NCBI GenBank assembly: GCA_013368375.1
Contig: JAACJP010000027.1
Location: forward strand, 186,001-250,000
Length of the DNA stretch: 64,000 nucleotides
Direction: 5' to 3'
Source: Tricholomella constricta
Lineage: Eukaryota > Basidiomycota > Agaricomycetes > Agaricales > Lyophyllaceae
The position numbers were made by a program, and so were the translations under genes. This document shows positions 23,201 to 33,777 of the stretch, one piece after another. The notes below the pieces were generated by a model. The model did not search any database. It saw only the letters and a program-made list of their open reading frames with translations, and was not told the origin of the DNA. How positions within the stretch are numbered: the stretch's first letter is position 1; each line of letters begins with the position of its first letter.

Positions 23201-23311
23201 CCTCGACACATTATATGTCATCTTGCGAGTATCAAAAATCCATCTGGTACATATGGAATTATCGGAGAAACACTGACAATATGCTGGGGACTAAATCGAA
23301 GACGTAGATAG
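20211..23311 (+). CDS. Tnp2-type transposase of the CACTA-like element
   Basis: Exons 20211..22524 and 22575..23311 join in phase to 1016 aa with no stops. It starts with a Cys pattern (MRKVLCTCSKCNQYTC...H), followed by Ser/Arg-rich sequence. The catalytic region has FAIYIDWFNPFTNKIAGKVV, YCLNLPLSIRFLRENTFIIG, HQHPDGTAVAARIIPLIADL, KVTGFLSHGAGPFCSFCKCK, HDIHYWDPVRYVLLGYMHNF and, over the intron, GERVNGDMGRIKTNRRL with LTMLQQTARRGRLEAFL. These are hallmarks of basidiomycete Tnp2 (Transposase_21-like) proteins, which cut and paste CACTA elements in the nucleus. I chose the ATG at 20211 because the frame upstream has no other ATG. Length and integrity fit a functional enzyme. Confidence 0.8.
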
Positions 23312-23333
23312 ATACAAAAGAGATACTTTAGAA

Positions 23334-25932
23334 TTATTTTGATTGCTTCTTCTTTTCCTTTTTCCTCCTCTCCCTTTCCTTCTTTGCTTTCTCTTTTTTT
23401 AAAACCAATTTTGCTTTTAGCCAAGCATGATACCTTTTTTCTGCATGAAATTCCATTTTTCGACCTCGATGGCCTTGCAGTAACAAAGCCTTTGCTGTGA
23501 CCTTTGCTGCTCGAGGTTTTCCTTTACGCCCAGTTCTGATCTATCAAAAGAATACGATCAGATACATAAATCAATAACCAATTGACAAATACCTTTGATG
23601 GACGTCCACGATAGATAATGCTCTTTATTTCCTTCATGTTGACTCTGTTTAACACCGTCTCATGAAATTGAGCTGGACCAATTGTAGTTGAATATGAGAA
23701 TGCTGAAATGTCTTTGGTAACTTCCTCCTAAATAGAAACAAATTAAATTGACCAGAATAATGAGGAAGAAATTGACCTCTTTGCCATCGAGCCATCCAGG
23801 AGGTCGCTGAGCTCGAATGATTGTATAGAAAGGTGAAAGTGCTTTGATACGGACTACTTGCACTTTTTTTGTTGTGTGTTGGCATTTGCAAATCATTTCA
23901 GAAGGATATGGTTGGCCTGATATTTCATTTTCAATATTTAAATATAGTGAAAAAGCTTCTACACACGCACCTATAACATAATTAGGATCCAATAAACCTT
24001 CCGATGCATATTTGTCATATAATGCTCGAGGAACTATTACTGAAGCTCGTCGAAAAATGTCGACATATTTTGAAAGATATATGCGATTGGAATTTTCGTT
24101 GAATTCAAATGGGTTGTTGGTGTTTGGAACTGTAGTTTCATCTTTCAAAAATTCTTCAGAAGAAAAACGCGCCATAAAATCATGCAAAGCAGCTTTGAAT
24201 GGGTAGTAATGCTTCTTCCGACAGATGAGACGTGCGGGCATGCCAGGATAGATGACTTGTTGATAAAGGAAGTCGTTAATGAGATGTTGTCCAAAACCTG
24301 CAAATGAATTGTTGCGATTTGAGGTCATTTCTTGAAAAATTGACTTGAAAAAAAAATAAGCTAGTTTGTAAGCAATATAGTCAACTCCACTCACCTGCTG
24401 GCGACCTTTTTTCATTTTTCCAAACTTTGTCAATCCTCCTCCAACTACTTCTTGTCGCCAGGAATCCAATGCATCTCCGGCAGCAACTGGTTCACGAAAC
24501 CAATCTGGTCCACCTTTGAATACTCCAAATGATGCAAGCCAACACTTATAAAATTTCTTCAGATGTATCTTGAAATAATAAAGGCTTTTACTTACTTCTG
24601 AACCAGTCTCAAAATCATTTTCCTGCCATATCTCATTTCGACTGATGACATGCATCCGCGATAAACGAGAGAAGTCCAGAAGTATCCAGGCCCATTCAGC
24701 AGATACAAAAGCCACAAAGATGGTGAGGGTACGTTGCGCAGGTGATGAATCTGCAGTTATGAATTCCTGTGGAAAGGGAAATGAACGAACTAAGTCTCCA
24801 TGTTCTCCAGGCCCAGGTATGCTGGTATCCACAATTTTATTGTAGACAGAACGAGGTACACCAGTGATGTGGCCTTCGAGTGCAAGACTGATGGTTACAG
24901 CATGCTATATAAATTTAAATGTTCAATTTAAAAGCTGGACTTTGATAAATAAAATTTACGCACCTGTCCACAAGCCAGAAGCATAAGCTTCCCTCTCCCC
25001 TTGCAAATCAATGGTCCACTTCTCTGAGGACCCAAAAGATATCTCCAATCTTGGTTTTCTGACCGTAGAATATCAAATTTTGATGGCTGAACGTTGTCCA
25101 ACGAAGATGACAGGATTTCGCCATGAATTCCAGAGTATTGGGCCTGGTCAACAGTCAAAACCTTGTAGGGTCGATTTTCAGAGCCAGTTGGATAATTTGA
25201 TGGGTGGAATACAGCCTGAACTATCAATGAAATGCAAAGTTAGATGCAAAACACTGCTACAAAATTTGAAACACATACAGTCTGGAAAACATGTCTTTTT
25301 TGCATACGGAGTGCCCTTTCCAGTGCTGACCACATGGGCCATTGCATTTATTTCACCCCCTTCAGGCATAGGATAAGCTAGGAAGAAGTTTGGAGAAGGA
25401 AGAGGCCAAGGTGTCAAGCTGAGGAATGAGAGTTGACAATGATAAGGTAATCATGGTCATGTGCTTAAACCCTAACCCTAGACCAAAGTGCATGTGACTT
25501 GACCTCCATTCTGCAAACATTGATTAATACTCTTTGAAAGATGAGGGAAAATTGAAAGTCTGTATATGGTATTAGCATTGGACAATGCATGTGAAGCTCT
25601 TGAAAATATATGCAGCCTCAATGTTCCTATGAAATAATGAGTGGTGAAAAGTGCATGTATATTGTTTGACAATAGACTACAATGTAAACAAACCTTCGCA
25701 ACCACAAATCAAGGACACATTGCGGCACCTTCATTCCGTGACTACCATCAGCCCTGACGCCACCTCCAGAAAGCTCACAATACTTGAAAAAAGGTAAACT
25801 ACAATCGGCCAACAGAGTGTCCGTCTTTGTCCATGGTATGTCCTCTGCCTCATTTTGCAGGCCAGCGCTTTCGATCCAGCGTTCATCTATGCTCAGTGTT
25901 ATACACAGTATGCTCTCTTCCAGACAATGCAA
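23334..25932 (-). CDS. Second gene of the CACTA-like element, multi-exon, 5' end unresolved
   Basis: Reading the minus strand from about 25930, in-frame exons give FFKYCELSGGGVRADGSHGM, AYPMPEGGEINAMAHVVSTG, VFHPSNYPTGSENRPYK, LICKGRGKLMLLACGQ, HAVTISLALEGHITGVPRSV, GPGEHGDLVRSFPFPQEFIT, FAGFGQHLINDFLYQQVIYP, YPFKAALHDFMARFSSEEFL, RAQRPPGWLDGKE, TTIGPAQFHETVLNRVNMKE and a very basic C-terminus (KKEKAKKERERRKKEKKKQS) ending at 23334. Introns are 45-85 nt with GT-AG borders. No ATG was found in the first visible exon, so at least one upstream exon is missing from the model. It converges on the transposase, with about 20 bp between the stops. The basic tail suggests a DNA- or RNA-binding accessory protein; I do not recognise the fold. 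Confidence 0.5.
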
Positions 25933-27301
25933 TCTGCGTTCATTGTGCTCGACACACCTTCATTGCGCTCATTTACAGGCTGCCGGTGCTCATCAGCCCT
26001 GACTAGATGTTCGAGCATGCATTTTTGCCCTGGCGGTACATCCTCTTCAATCCACCTTGCCTTCATTACGCTCATCTACAGGCTGCCGGCTCTCACAATC
26101 CCATGCGCTCATCAACCCCAACACTGCCTACACGACCAAGCTCAGATGCTTCTCCCCTCAATGCCTTTCACGAGGCGTTCCTGATGCTTGCAAATATGCA
26201 AGAATCTGCAGTGGTATCGACACAGTAGTAATCGGCGAACATTTGGAACATTTAGGATTCGAGCAGGACATTTAGAATTCGAGCGGTGCGTATTCGTCCA
26301 ATTCAGAGCCTGGGATGAGCGTGGCCTCACGGCACCCCTACCATCAGTCACCACTGGATCGTCGCCCTCACCAGCCTCTGCCATGGCCATGGCCCCTACC
26401 ATGGCCCCACTTCCCTCATCTCCACCATCTCCCGGCATCACCCCTCCCTACCTTTGTCGTCACCCCACACACCAACCTTTGTCGTCGCCCCCACACACCA
26501 CCCCACACACCTACCTTCATCGTCACCCCACACACCATTGTCTCCGTTGCCTCACATACCTACACACCATCGTCTCCGTCGCCCCACATACCTACCTTCA
26601 TCACCGTCGCCCCACATACCTACCTTCATCACCTTTATCGTCGTCCCACACATCATCTCTGTCACTACTGGTATCGTCCTGCCTTCCGTCATCAGTTATC
26701 AGCCACCACTCCTTGGTCATCGCCACTCTTGGTCATCGCCACCACTCAGCAATGGATGCATGGGATATGGGGGCAATGTTCGCGTCGGGGGGTTGATCCG
26801 GGCTTCAGGAGGCAGCACCGACGAGCGCGCTGCCGCTGGCCTGCGAATCACACTGGACTTCAGTGCTGGACGTCCTCGAGAACGTTCTCGAGGAGGTGGT
26901 GATTGGAGGGATGGGTGGGGTAGGGGCGATGTTTGTGTTGGGGGTTGATCCGGGCTTCAGGGAGGCAGCACTGATGAGCGCGACCCCAACCACTGTCGCT
27001 CCATCTTCTCATTGCTTCCACCACCTCTGCTATCATGACCATTTCTATCAGTGTTCTATATAGCATAGCATAATATCATATATTTTCATGTAGCATAGGT
27101 AAGATGGTTTGAATATATGAAGTAGGATGAATCATATTCGACATAAAACTTTTGCGAAGAAGGAGGAAGAGCATGAAGGAAAAAAAATGAAAAGAAAATG
27201 AAAACATCATAATCGAAATCTGTGAGTATATTAAGCTGGAGCATTCACAAGATATTTGGTCAGAGGTACCATGCCATCAAGTCCATTTGACTTGTTCCAA
27301 T
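25933..27301. other. Gene-poor segment of the CACTA-like element
   Basis: Apart from the palindrome it contains imperfect ACCTACCTTCATCACC-type repeats (26480-26640) and AT-rich sequence from 27055. It is the likely divergent or upstream space between the two minus-strand genes, and may hide the missing first exon of the gene ending at 23334. Confidence 0.35.
26790..26990. repeat. Perfect 20-bp palindrome between direct repeats
   Basis: CTCGAGAACGTTCTCGAG with one more base pair on each side (26874-26893) is a perfect inverted repeat. It is flanked by two copies of a GGTTGATCCGGGCTTCAG block about 150 bp apart (near 26793 and 26943). It lies in the gene-poor part of the CACTA-like element. 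Confidence 0.7.
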
Positions 27302-28804
27302 CTACAACATGTCCCCATCCTCATCCTCATTGTCCTTGTTATCCAAGTTCAACAGCTCTAATTCTTCCTCTGTCGGAAGGTTATAGAGTGCTTTGACTGA
27401 ATTTCCATACTTTGTCATGAACTCGTCTTCGGGCATCTTCTTCCAGTCCGGAGTAGGATTTGAGTCACATGCGTCTTTGAGAGGAAGAGCGATCGGAGCT
27501 TTGATATAGAGGGCACGGAAAGTAATATCCATGCTGTTGAAATAAGCAGGAGAGAACCAATCCAAAGGACAGTTTTGAGGTAAACGTTCGGATATCCGGC
27601 TCGTCCGACCTTCAGGATGGGGAATTCGAGGCTCTTCACGCCGAGTGTTACGCTTTTGACCACGAAACAAAGGGGTTCCAGTTTGTCGACGAGAATCGAT
27701 TGTGTGAAGGAAATGGGTGATGTGGATGTTACGAGCAGGTTTGTTCATAATAAGAAATCCAGGTCCAGTGGGATTGTCTTCCTGATCCGAGGTACATTCT
27801 GGGTCAACAGCAAGGAGCCGAACACGATCATTCCAACCATTATCATGGAGGTACTTGTGGCGGCGATTTGTTAGCTGTCAAAAAATAATAAGAATAGAAT
27901 TATTGTAGAAATAAGCAATCTCATACCTCCAGACGATGTTTATAAGCCTTGTTCTCCTGTTTGGCTCGAACAAGGCTTCCAGGTTCCTTCTGTTCCTTCA
28001 GAACCAAATCCTTCATATATGACCACAGAAAGTTACGATACAGCTTCTGTATCATGATCGTATCCTTGAGGTAGCGAAGATTTGGTGAGAGATGTTGGTA
28101 AGCAAAAATGGACGCAGATTGCTCGAAAGTCCATATAGCAATGGATTCGAGAGCACCGTTATAGGAAGATGTTGGGGTACCACCGATGAGGTCAGGACAC
28201 CATGAAGAAAGACCAAAGGAATGAATCGTGCCAAACATCATGCGAAGAGCATTTTCTGGAACTCGACCAATAGCAAGAACGATTAAAGAAGTGGGATCAG
28301 TGGCGCACTTGATTCGAAGCTCTCTGATAGCATTCAGTGCCAATTGGTCGACAGATTGGAAGCTCGTGTGATTGCCTTTCAGCAACCGATCAACCTCGCT
28401 AGCAATGGTGAACCGCTGCTCAAAAGTCCGGATGGCATGCACATCAGGTTGCTCTGGGACTGAAACATTGGTAACAGCACCCAGAAGTATACGAAGGTGT
28501 GTCTCTAAAGCAGTCTGCAACATAATATAATATTAGTTCAAGACAAAGACAAAGACAACGACAAAGACAAAGGTAAAGGCAAAAGCAAAGGCAAAAATGC
28601 AAGAAATTAAGAATTTACCTTGAAGCCTCTAGCATCATCTGGGATATCCCCTTTTTTCAGATGATAGACGTTTTGCCTAAACCTTGAAGAATCAGTATCA
28701 GGGGGTATGACGCCTCGTTTCTTCCGCGGTGAATCTGGAGAATTCTTGAAAGAAGAAGTTGTTCTCTTTCGCTTGGGTGTAGACGGTCCTGCAGGGGAAG
28801 ACAT
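27302..28804 (-). CDS. Third gene of the CACTA-like element, 448 aa, three exons
   Basis: Complement exons 28619..28804, 27927..28514 and 27302..27874 join at phase 0 with GT-AG borders and give 448 aa. It starts MSSPAGPSTPKRKRTTSS and is basic and Ser/Pro-rich for 45 residues, then has HLKKGDIPDDARGFK. The middle has TALETHLRILLGAV, GRVPENALRMMFGTIHSFGL and QKLYRNFLWSYMKDLVLKEQ. The last exon has LTNRRHKYLHDNGWNDRVRL, HPEGRTSRISERLPQNCPLD and an acidic tail DNKDNEDEDGDML. I recognise no domain. Its position just inside the right end and the intact frame suggest an accessory protein of the transposon. Confidence 0.55.
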
Positions 28805-29048
28805 TGAAGAAGAGAAGATGTAACAAAGGAAATATAGGAAGGACAGGACAAAGGTGCACAAAGGTGCGCGTCGACAAGGAACAAATGAGGTCACATGCAT
28901 TTCACATGACCGTCATATTTCACATGACCATAATTTCATGTGACCATTCCCAATTCCAAATCCGATATCTCGCCGTTCCGATTTCCAACTACCGAAAAGG
29001 TAGAATTGCACTAGACTTTTCATTATGTAATTGATTGACTTTTCCTCA

Positions 29049-29122
29049 TGATGGCACTTGATGTACATGTCAAGTGAAGTGAATTCATATTGTACAACAT
29101 GCCGTGGGAAATGCCTCCGGTG
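29049..29122 (-). repeat. Right terminal inverted repeat of the CACTA-like element
   Basis: Inverted copy of 19613-19686. The gene at 27302-28804 starts about 320 bp inside this end, so the end may also carry its promoter. Confidence 0.85.
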
Positions 29123-30667
29123 TGACCCCTGGCCGTCGTCGTCGCACTGACGCCATGCAGGAAAACCAGCACCAACGAGGACGCCACTGGGGCTATTGCC
29201 CCAGCACCTCTCACAAGGTAAGTACCCCCGCCCCCTCTGGTTCCACACACCCCCCCTTCATCCATTTCCCAGGGCCGAGCAAGTGCTCGCGACGATGGAC
29301 ATAGCCCCGCCGAAACGCGCACGCACCGCCACCACCACCACTGCCACCACTGCCACCACTGCCGCCACTGCCCCCGTCAGTGCGCGCCAACGTCGTTCTG
29401 ACGTCCGCGCGGCCGCAAAGGACGACACGACCGTTGCAGCCAAGCAGCAGGACGAGGGCACGAGCGAAAGCGGGACCGATGGCAACACCCCGGTCACCAA
29501 CACCACCACGGAGCACGACAGCGACGGCCCGCCAACAACAACGACCGAAGACGATAAGGACACCGCCGATGAGGACGAGGACGAGGACACCAACGACGCC
29601 GCCAATGCCAACAAGGCCGACGACACCGATGACGAGGACGTGGCCGACCTCGAAAACGACAACGACGCCGAGGACAAAGCTGACAACGCCAACAATGTCG
29701 AGCGTACCCCCTCTCGTCGTAAGAAGGCCGCCACTGCTACTGACCATACACCCATTCGTCGACGTGCAGTGGCTGTCGTCACAAGCATGGATGATGGTAG
29801 GTTTGACTTCTTTACTCTCGTAGCTAGCCTGGAACACAAGCCTGTACAAGGCACCAAGCATCTTGGAACAAACATGTACAACAGCATAGTCGTGCTAATT
29901 TAACTGGTGTACGAAGGGTTCTTCAACGCCCTAGTGAAAGACTTCCTTGGCAGCCTGTGATTGGTGAAAGAAATACGCAACCACATGATCAACAGCCTCC
30001 TGAAGAACAAGTTCGAAAGAATTACTTCAGTCCGTCACGATTTTATTGTGTTGAAACAATCTGTGCACCTTGCGGAGTTGTAATTGCATGGGCAAAGTTC
30101 GCAAAATCAGAATCACCAACAAACATATTGCAGTTTATGGATTTGGTGTATCCAACTGCAGATTCTCGCCCAGATTATGTGTGCATTGATAAAGCCTGCC
30201 TAGTCCTGCGGACTGTTGCTGTAAATCCCAATTTTCGAAGCTGGATGGACACCAGCCGGTTTATTGTTGACGCATACCATTATGGAAATCATCGCACAAC
30301 TGATAGAATGTGTCAGGAATATTGCAATCCTGCTCCTACAGACGGATCTGCTCCAAACCTAGTAATTGTGGAGAAGGATAGGCAGGGTAGACCACAGTAT
30401 AAACGTGCTTTTAATACACAAGCATGTGAACAGCTAAATGCTTGGATGGGTGGTTTTGAATCAATTCTGAAAAGAATGGTTCCTAGCAACTTCAATTGGT
30501 TTTTGCATACTATGTTGTTCTATCATACAAGTGTTGTAATTCAAAAGCAGCAGCAAAGTGCTGAAGATGTAGAGGAAGATGATGATGCACAGGAAGTTGA
30601 GGAGGACTTGTAAATACTTTTGTATCTAACTATGTTTGACAGCAATTAAATTGTTGCTAAGTGCAAG

Positions 30668-31060
30668 TCCGATAGGAGTCCGATCGGACTCCTAGGAGTC
30701 CGATAAGACAGTGACAAACTCTATATAGAACCACTAAGCCTGTTGTTGATGTCTTGTTGATGGTAAGGATAGTGCTTACATGTAGTAAAGTCCGATCGGA
30801 CTCCTACTGGATAGTCCGATCGGATCAGAAGATGACATGCATAGAACTATTGATAAAGGACTAGTAGGAGTCCGATCGGAGTCCTAAGACAGTCCAATCG
30901 GACCACAACAGAATTTGTATTGAACTACTGATATATAGTAGAGCTACTAAGAGTCCGATTGGACTCCTAGGACGATCCGATTGGAGTCTTAGGAGTCCTA
31001 GGACTGTCCGATCGGAGTCTTAGGAGTCCTAGGAGTCCGATCGGACTAGGTGGGGGAGTG
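30668..31060. repeat. Right subterminal palindrome array of outer transposon
   Basis: At least five copies of TCCGATCGGA plus variants (TCCGATTGGA, TCCAATCGGA) alternate with CTCCTAGGA words over 390 bp, ending in the terminal core TAGGTGGGGGAGTGT. It is the inverted counterpart of 17158-17400. Confidence 0.75.
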
Positions 31061-33242
31061 TCAAGTACTGCTGTTGGCGAACCCTGAACAACTCCTGCGT
31101 CTCAAACTTCAGTTCAACCCAGCTAGTAAGTTCTTTTCCCTCTATGTTTAATAATTGTGTTCACAGTTCGTCAGATATTCGGCCGACCGATGGCTTAGTC
31201 GCTGCCATCGTTGGGGAGGGGGACTATGTAGTGACTTCGCCGAATTCGAAGAGACTACGGGATCCGCCTCTGGGGGGAGATCGCCCGGTGTTCCTGCGCG
31301 AGGATTTACGCTATGGAGATGACGACCCACTTATGTGGCCGCAGCCTTACATCGCGGATCTCCCATACCTTTCAGTCATTCGTTATCCACCCCGCGATTG
31401 CAGTGACCCCGTGGTAATAATGTAGTGGCTCCCTGCAGAATCCGAGTTTGTGTGCGAGGACCGTCTATTTTATCCGATCGGGCGCTTCTCTCATGATATG
31501 CTCAGCCGCCTTCGAAAACCCTGCATCATGCTGATGGAAAAAGCGCGGAGTGCCGTCTACGACAATTACCCCCCAGCTCGGGAGATCCCTCCCATCCTCA
31601 ATTCCTTCCTTGATCGACTCACCTCCTTACCGACGACATTCAGTCGTGCACGACTCGCCGTACGCGAGGTTCAGCGTCTGTACTCCGAGCTACAAGCTGC
31701 GCTCGACTGGCGGGACATCTACCAACCGCGTATTAGTGGGGGTTTAGAGGTGGATGCAGCGACGCCAGTCGCACCGGTAATGGGGGCATTCACTACCAAC
31801 ATCGGCGTCTGCGAGGAATTATTTAGGGCAAAAATACCTGTATTCCTTGTTCACCACCGTGTGGATGTCCTTACGCTGTGCATCAACGAAGTGGTCACTG
31901 CAAAGCGCGCCGAAGGTTTCATTCCGCTCGCTGCATCAAAGCCCTCCTACAAGGTCGTCTATCGCGGGTCTGCGACGCAACTGGCCAAATATACGGCAAT
32001 CCGGCGCTTCACTAAATATTTCCACACAACCTGCAACCCGTTCGACGCCCACCGGATGGAGCGACCCGTGGTTCCACCTCCCGATGTGCCGATTACAGAT
32101 CGTAAGGCTCGCACGCAACGGTACAGCCCCTGTAAGTTTTTATCTCAATGATTTACTTATCTACAACTGACAAGGACATCATAGACGCCCAGCGCAAGAA
32201 AAACAAGGCCATCTACGAGCCGCAGGGTCGTAGCAAGTTCGAAGATCTGCCGGACGCCATCCTTCCTCCCGCGATCCTGGCATGGCGTGATGCGCTCCAC
32301 AGCGTCGATCAATCGCCCAGCAACTTCGTCGACAAAGATGTTCTGGGCTCCGATTTCGGATACGCATTCCCGGAACCCGCCTCGTTCATTGCCTACGAGA
32401 AACGAGACCGGCGTGCATCGACCCTCCGTGCCTGGCTTCGTTATCGCGCGGTTCTCATCCATCGCCTCAGTGTCAATGATTCGAATGCGCGGCCGATGTC
32501 TGGGAAGGCTTGGAGAGATTTGCTTGGGCTCGACTGGCTGCAACATAGCTCGTCCGGCGCTGATAGGAAGAGAGGGGATCGTCAGACGAAGAGCGCGACG
32601 CGCCTGGAACTATTGTCTGACTTTCTCCAGAACTGCTTGAGCGCCGAGGACACCTCAATCGGCGAAGTTGCCCATGGTAACGAAACTTGGCAGGGCAAAC
32701 CATTCGGGGATCTTCAGGACAAGGACTTCGAGGAGATCTTGTGGGAGCTGGCGGAGCTTAATTTTCGCCAGGAGCTCCTCGCGTTGCAAATTCTCATCCG
32801 TCGTGGGGCCGCCGACTTCGATCTTGGGCAAGAACAACAACGTGTCGCCGATTGCTTTCCCGGAGGACAACTCCTCGCCGTGCCGCTGTCTGAAGCAAAT
32901 CACGGCATCGCGAGCTACAACGAGGACGAACGCTGTCGCTACTTGTTGGAACTTCAGCGGCTCATGAGGACTTGGCCCGGGAAACAGCCAGGCATCCTCC
33001 ACGTCGACAGTTGGCGATGGAAGGCCGATGAAATTCAGAGTTTGGAGGAAGCCGTCGCAAAGTACTATACGCAGACCTTCTTCAATCACTTCCGCCGCGC
33101 GCCTATCGTCCCTCGTCGTCTTTCTCATGACGTGCCCGGCTTTGAGCCCCCGCCGCCCCTTCTCGAGCACTTGAATCCGGCGCCCAACATCTCGTACGAC
33201 ATGACGCGGATAATACCATTTGACCAATTGTGGTCACTGTAG

Positions 33243-33777
33243 AACATGCACAATTTACACTATCCAAGCGCACACTGCTAAAGCGCACGTATATATTTTT
33301 GACAGTCGCAACGTTATCTCACATAGGTAAAGAGATAACGAATCATACAACCTTTTGCTTCGGACAGTGGCCTTCATGAGTTCGGGTCAGATCTTCGATC
33401 GCCCACACGATCTGCTCTGGCAGCGATCGTGAGGTCCCGTAGACTGCTGTGCTATTGTTCTCGTTGATGAGTTGGGGTCAGATCTTCGATCGCCCACACG
33501 ATTTGCTCTGGCAGCGATCGTGAGGTCCCGTAGAATGCTGCCTCTACTCTTGTTCTCGTTGTGGCCAGAACGTGCCTTGTTCTCTTGTCCCGCGTGTCAC
33601 CGCGCATACGCCACTTCATTCTGCTGCTATTGTATTGTCCTTTCCTCCCCGATCGAGGTCGAGGAGCCATTGCCGTACAATGCTGCCTCCATTATTGTTC
33701 TTGTGCTGGCCAGAGAGATTTTATTTCACACTAACGCGCACGCACCACTCGTTCTGTAGCTAGCCCCTTCCTGTCCA
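33243..33777. repeat. Spacer with a 90-bp tandem duplication
   Basis: The block beginning GGGTCAGATCTTCGATCGCC starts at 33384 and is repeated at 33474, 90 bp later, with few changes. The word GATCG recurs in each copy. This is the upstream region of the KDZ transposase gene. Confidence 0.7.

Larger units (their letters stand above)
19613..29122 (+). mobile_element. CACTA-like (Tnp2) DNA transposon, 9510 bp, apparently complete
   Basis: The element starts CACCGGAGGCATTT and ends with its inverted complement. It is flanked by the 3-bp target duplication TGA (19610-19612 and 29123-29125), the size expected for CACTA/EnSpm elements. It carries a Tnp2-type transposase on the plus strand and two convergent minus-strand genes. 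Its terminal repeats still match at 70 of 74 positions and the transposase frame is open, so it may be a young insertion. It lies in an intron of the outer transposon's gene. Confidence 0.8.
19340..30613 (+). pseudogene. KDZ-associated gene of the outer transposon, internally deleted and interrupted
   Basis: Exon 1 (19340..19599) begins MATRSNSSTTRSGRIRAAPP and is acidic then Lys/Gly-rich. It is followed by an intron that now contains the 9.5-kb CACTA element. Exons 29161..29217 and 29273..29796 continue in phase (KTSTNEDATGA..., then AEQVLATMDIAPPKRARTA and a long Asp/Glu/Thr/Ala disordered stretch). A last exon 29828..30613 has PGTQACTRHQASW, FYCVETICAPCGVVIAWAKF, RPDYVCIDKACLVLRT, SRFIVDAYHYGNHR, FNTQACEQLNAWMGGFESIL and FNWFLHTMLFYHTSVVIQKQ. 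This C-terminus matches proteins I know as carrying KDZ-associated CxC5/CxC6 clusters. The phase from exon 3 to the last exon does not fit and the cysteine cluster is largely absent, suggesting an internal deletion. Confidence 0.55.
17151..31070 (+). mobile_element. Outer transposon (about 4.4 kb plus a nested 9.5-kb insertion)
   Basis: Identical 10-bp direct repeats CTGTTGGCGA flank it at 17141-17150 and 31071-31080. The inverted ends share ACACTCCCCCACCTA (17158-17172; the reverse complement of 31047-31061). A few unmatched bases separate this core from the target duplication, 7 bp on the left and 9 bp on the right. Inside both ends lie arrays of the palindrome TCCGATCGGA. The body holds CCA-rich tandem repeats and the remains of one KDZ-associated gene (19340-30613). 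Without the inner insertion its length is about 4407 bp. A 10-bp duplication is longer than the 8 bp I recall for Zisupton-type elements, so the superfamily is not certain. It looks non-autonomous because its gene lacks the middle. Confidence 0.75.
17102..33242 (+). pseudogene. KDZ-neighbour gene split by a nested transposon
   Basis: Exon pieces are 17102..17150, 31081..31125, 31175..32131 and 32185..33242. With one copy of the 10-bp target duplication and the 13.9-kb insert removed, exon 1 reads MSSEELYPPGSKDLLA followed directly by NPEQLLRLKLQFNPA. The pieces sum to 2109 nt (703 codons), all in phase. Later segments include HVDSWRWKADEIQSLEEAVA, KYYTQTFFNHFRRAPIVPRR and the C-terminal YDMTRIIPFDQLWSL. 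One in-frame TAG at 31423-31425 interrupts the frame (VVIM-stop-WLPAE). I associate this family, from memory and with moderate confidence, with agaricomycete KDZ transposase loci; function unknown. The intact KDZ transposase follows 535 bp downstream on the same strand. The gene is dead twice over. Confidence 0.65.

Noticed and set aside
17151..31070. Calling the 10-bp repeats CTGTTGGCGA coincidental
   Set aside because: Removing one copy with the insert restores an open codon and a 703-codon frame, which supports a true target duplication.
31396..31451. Removing the TAG at 31423 as a short intron (GTGGTAATAA...CTGCAG)
   Set aside because: The intron would be 25-28 nt, below normal fungal size, and would break the frame that otherwise continues.
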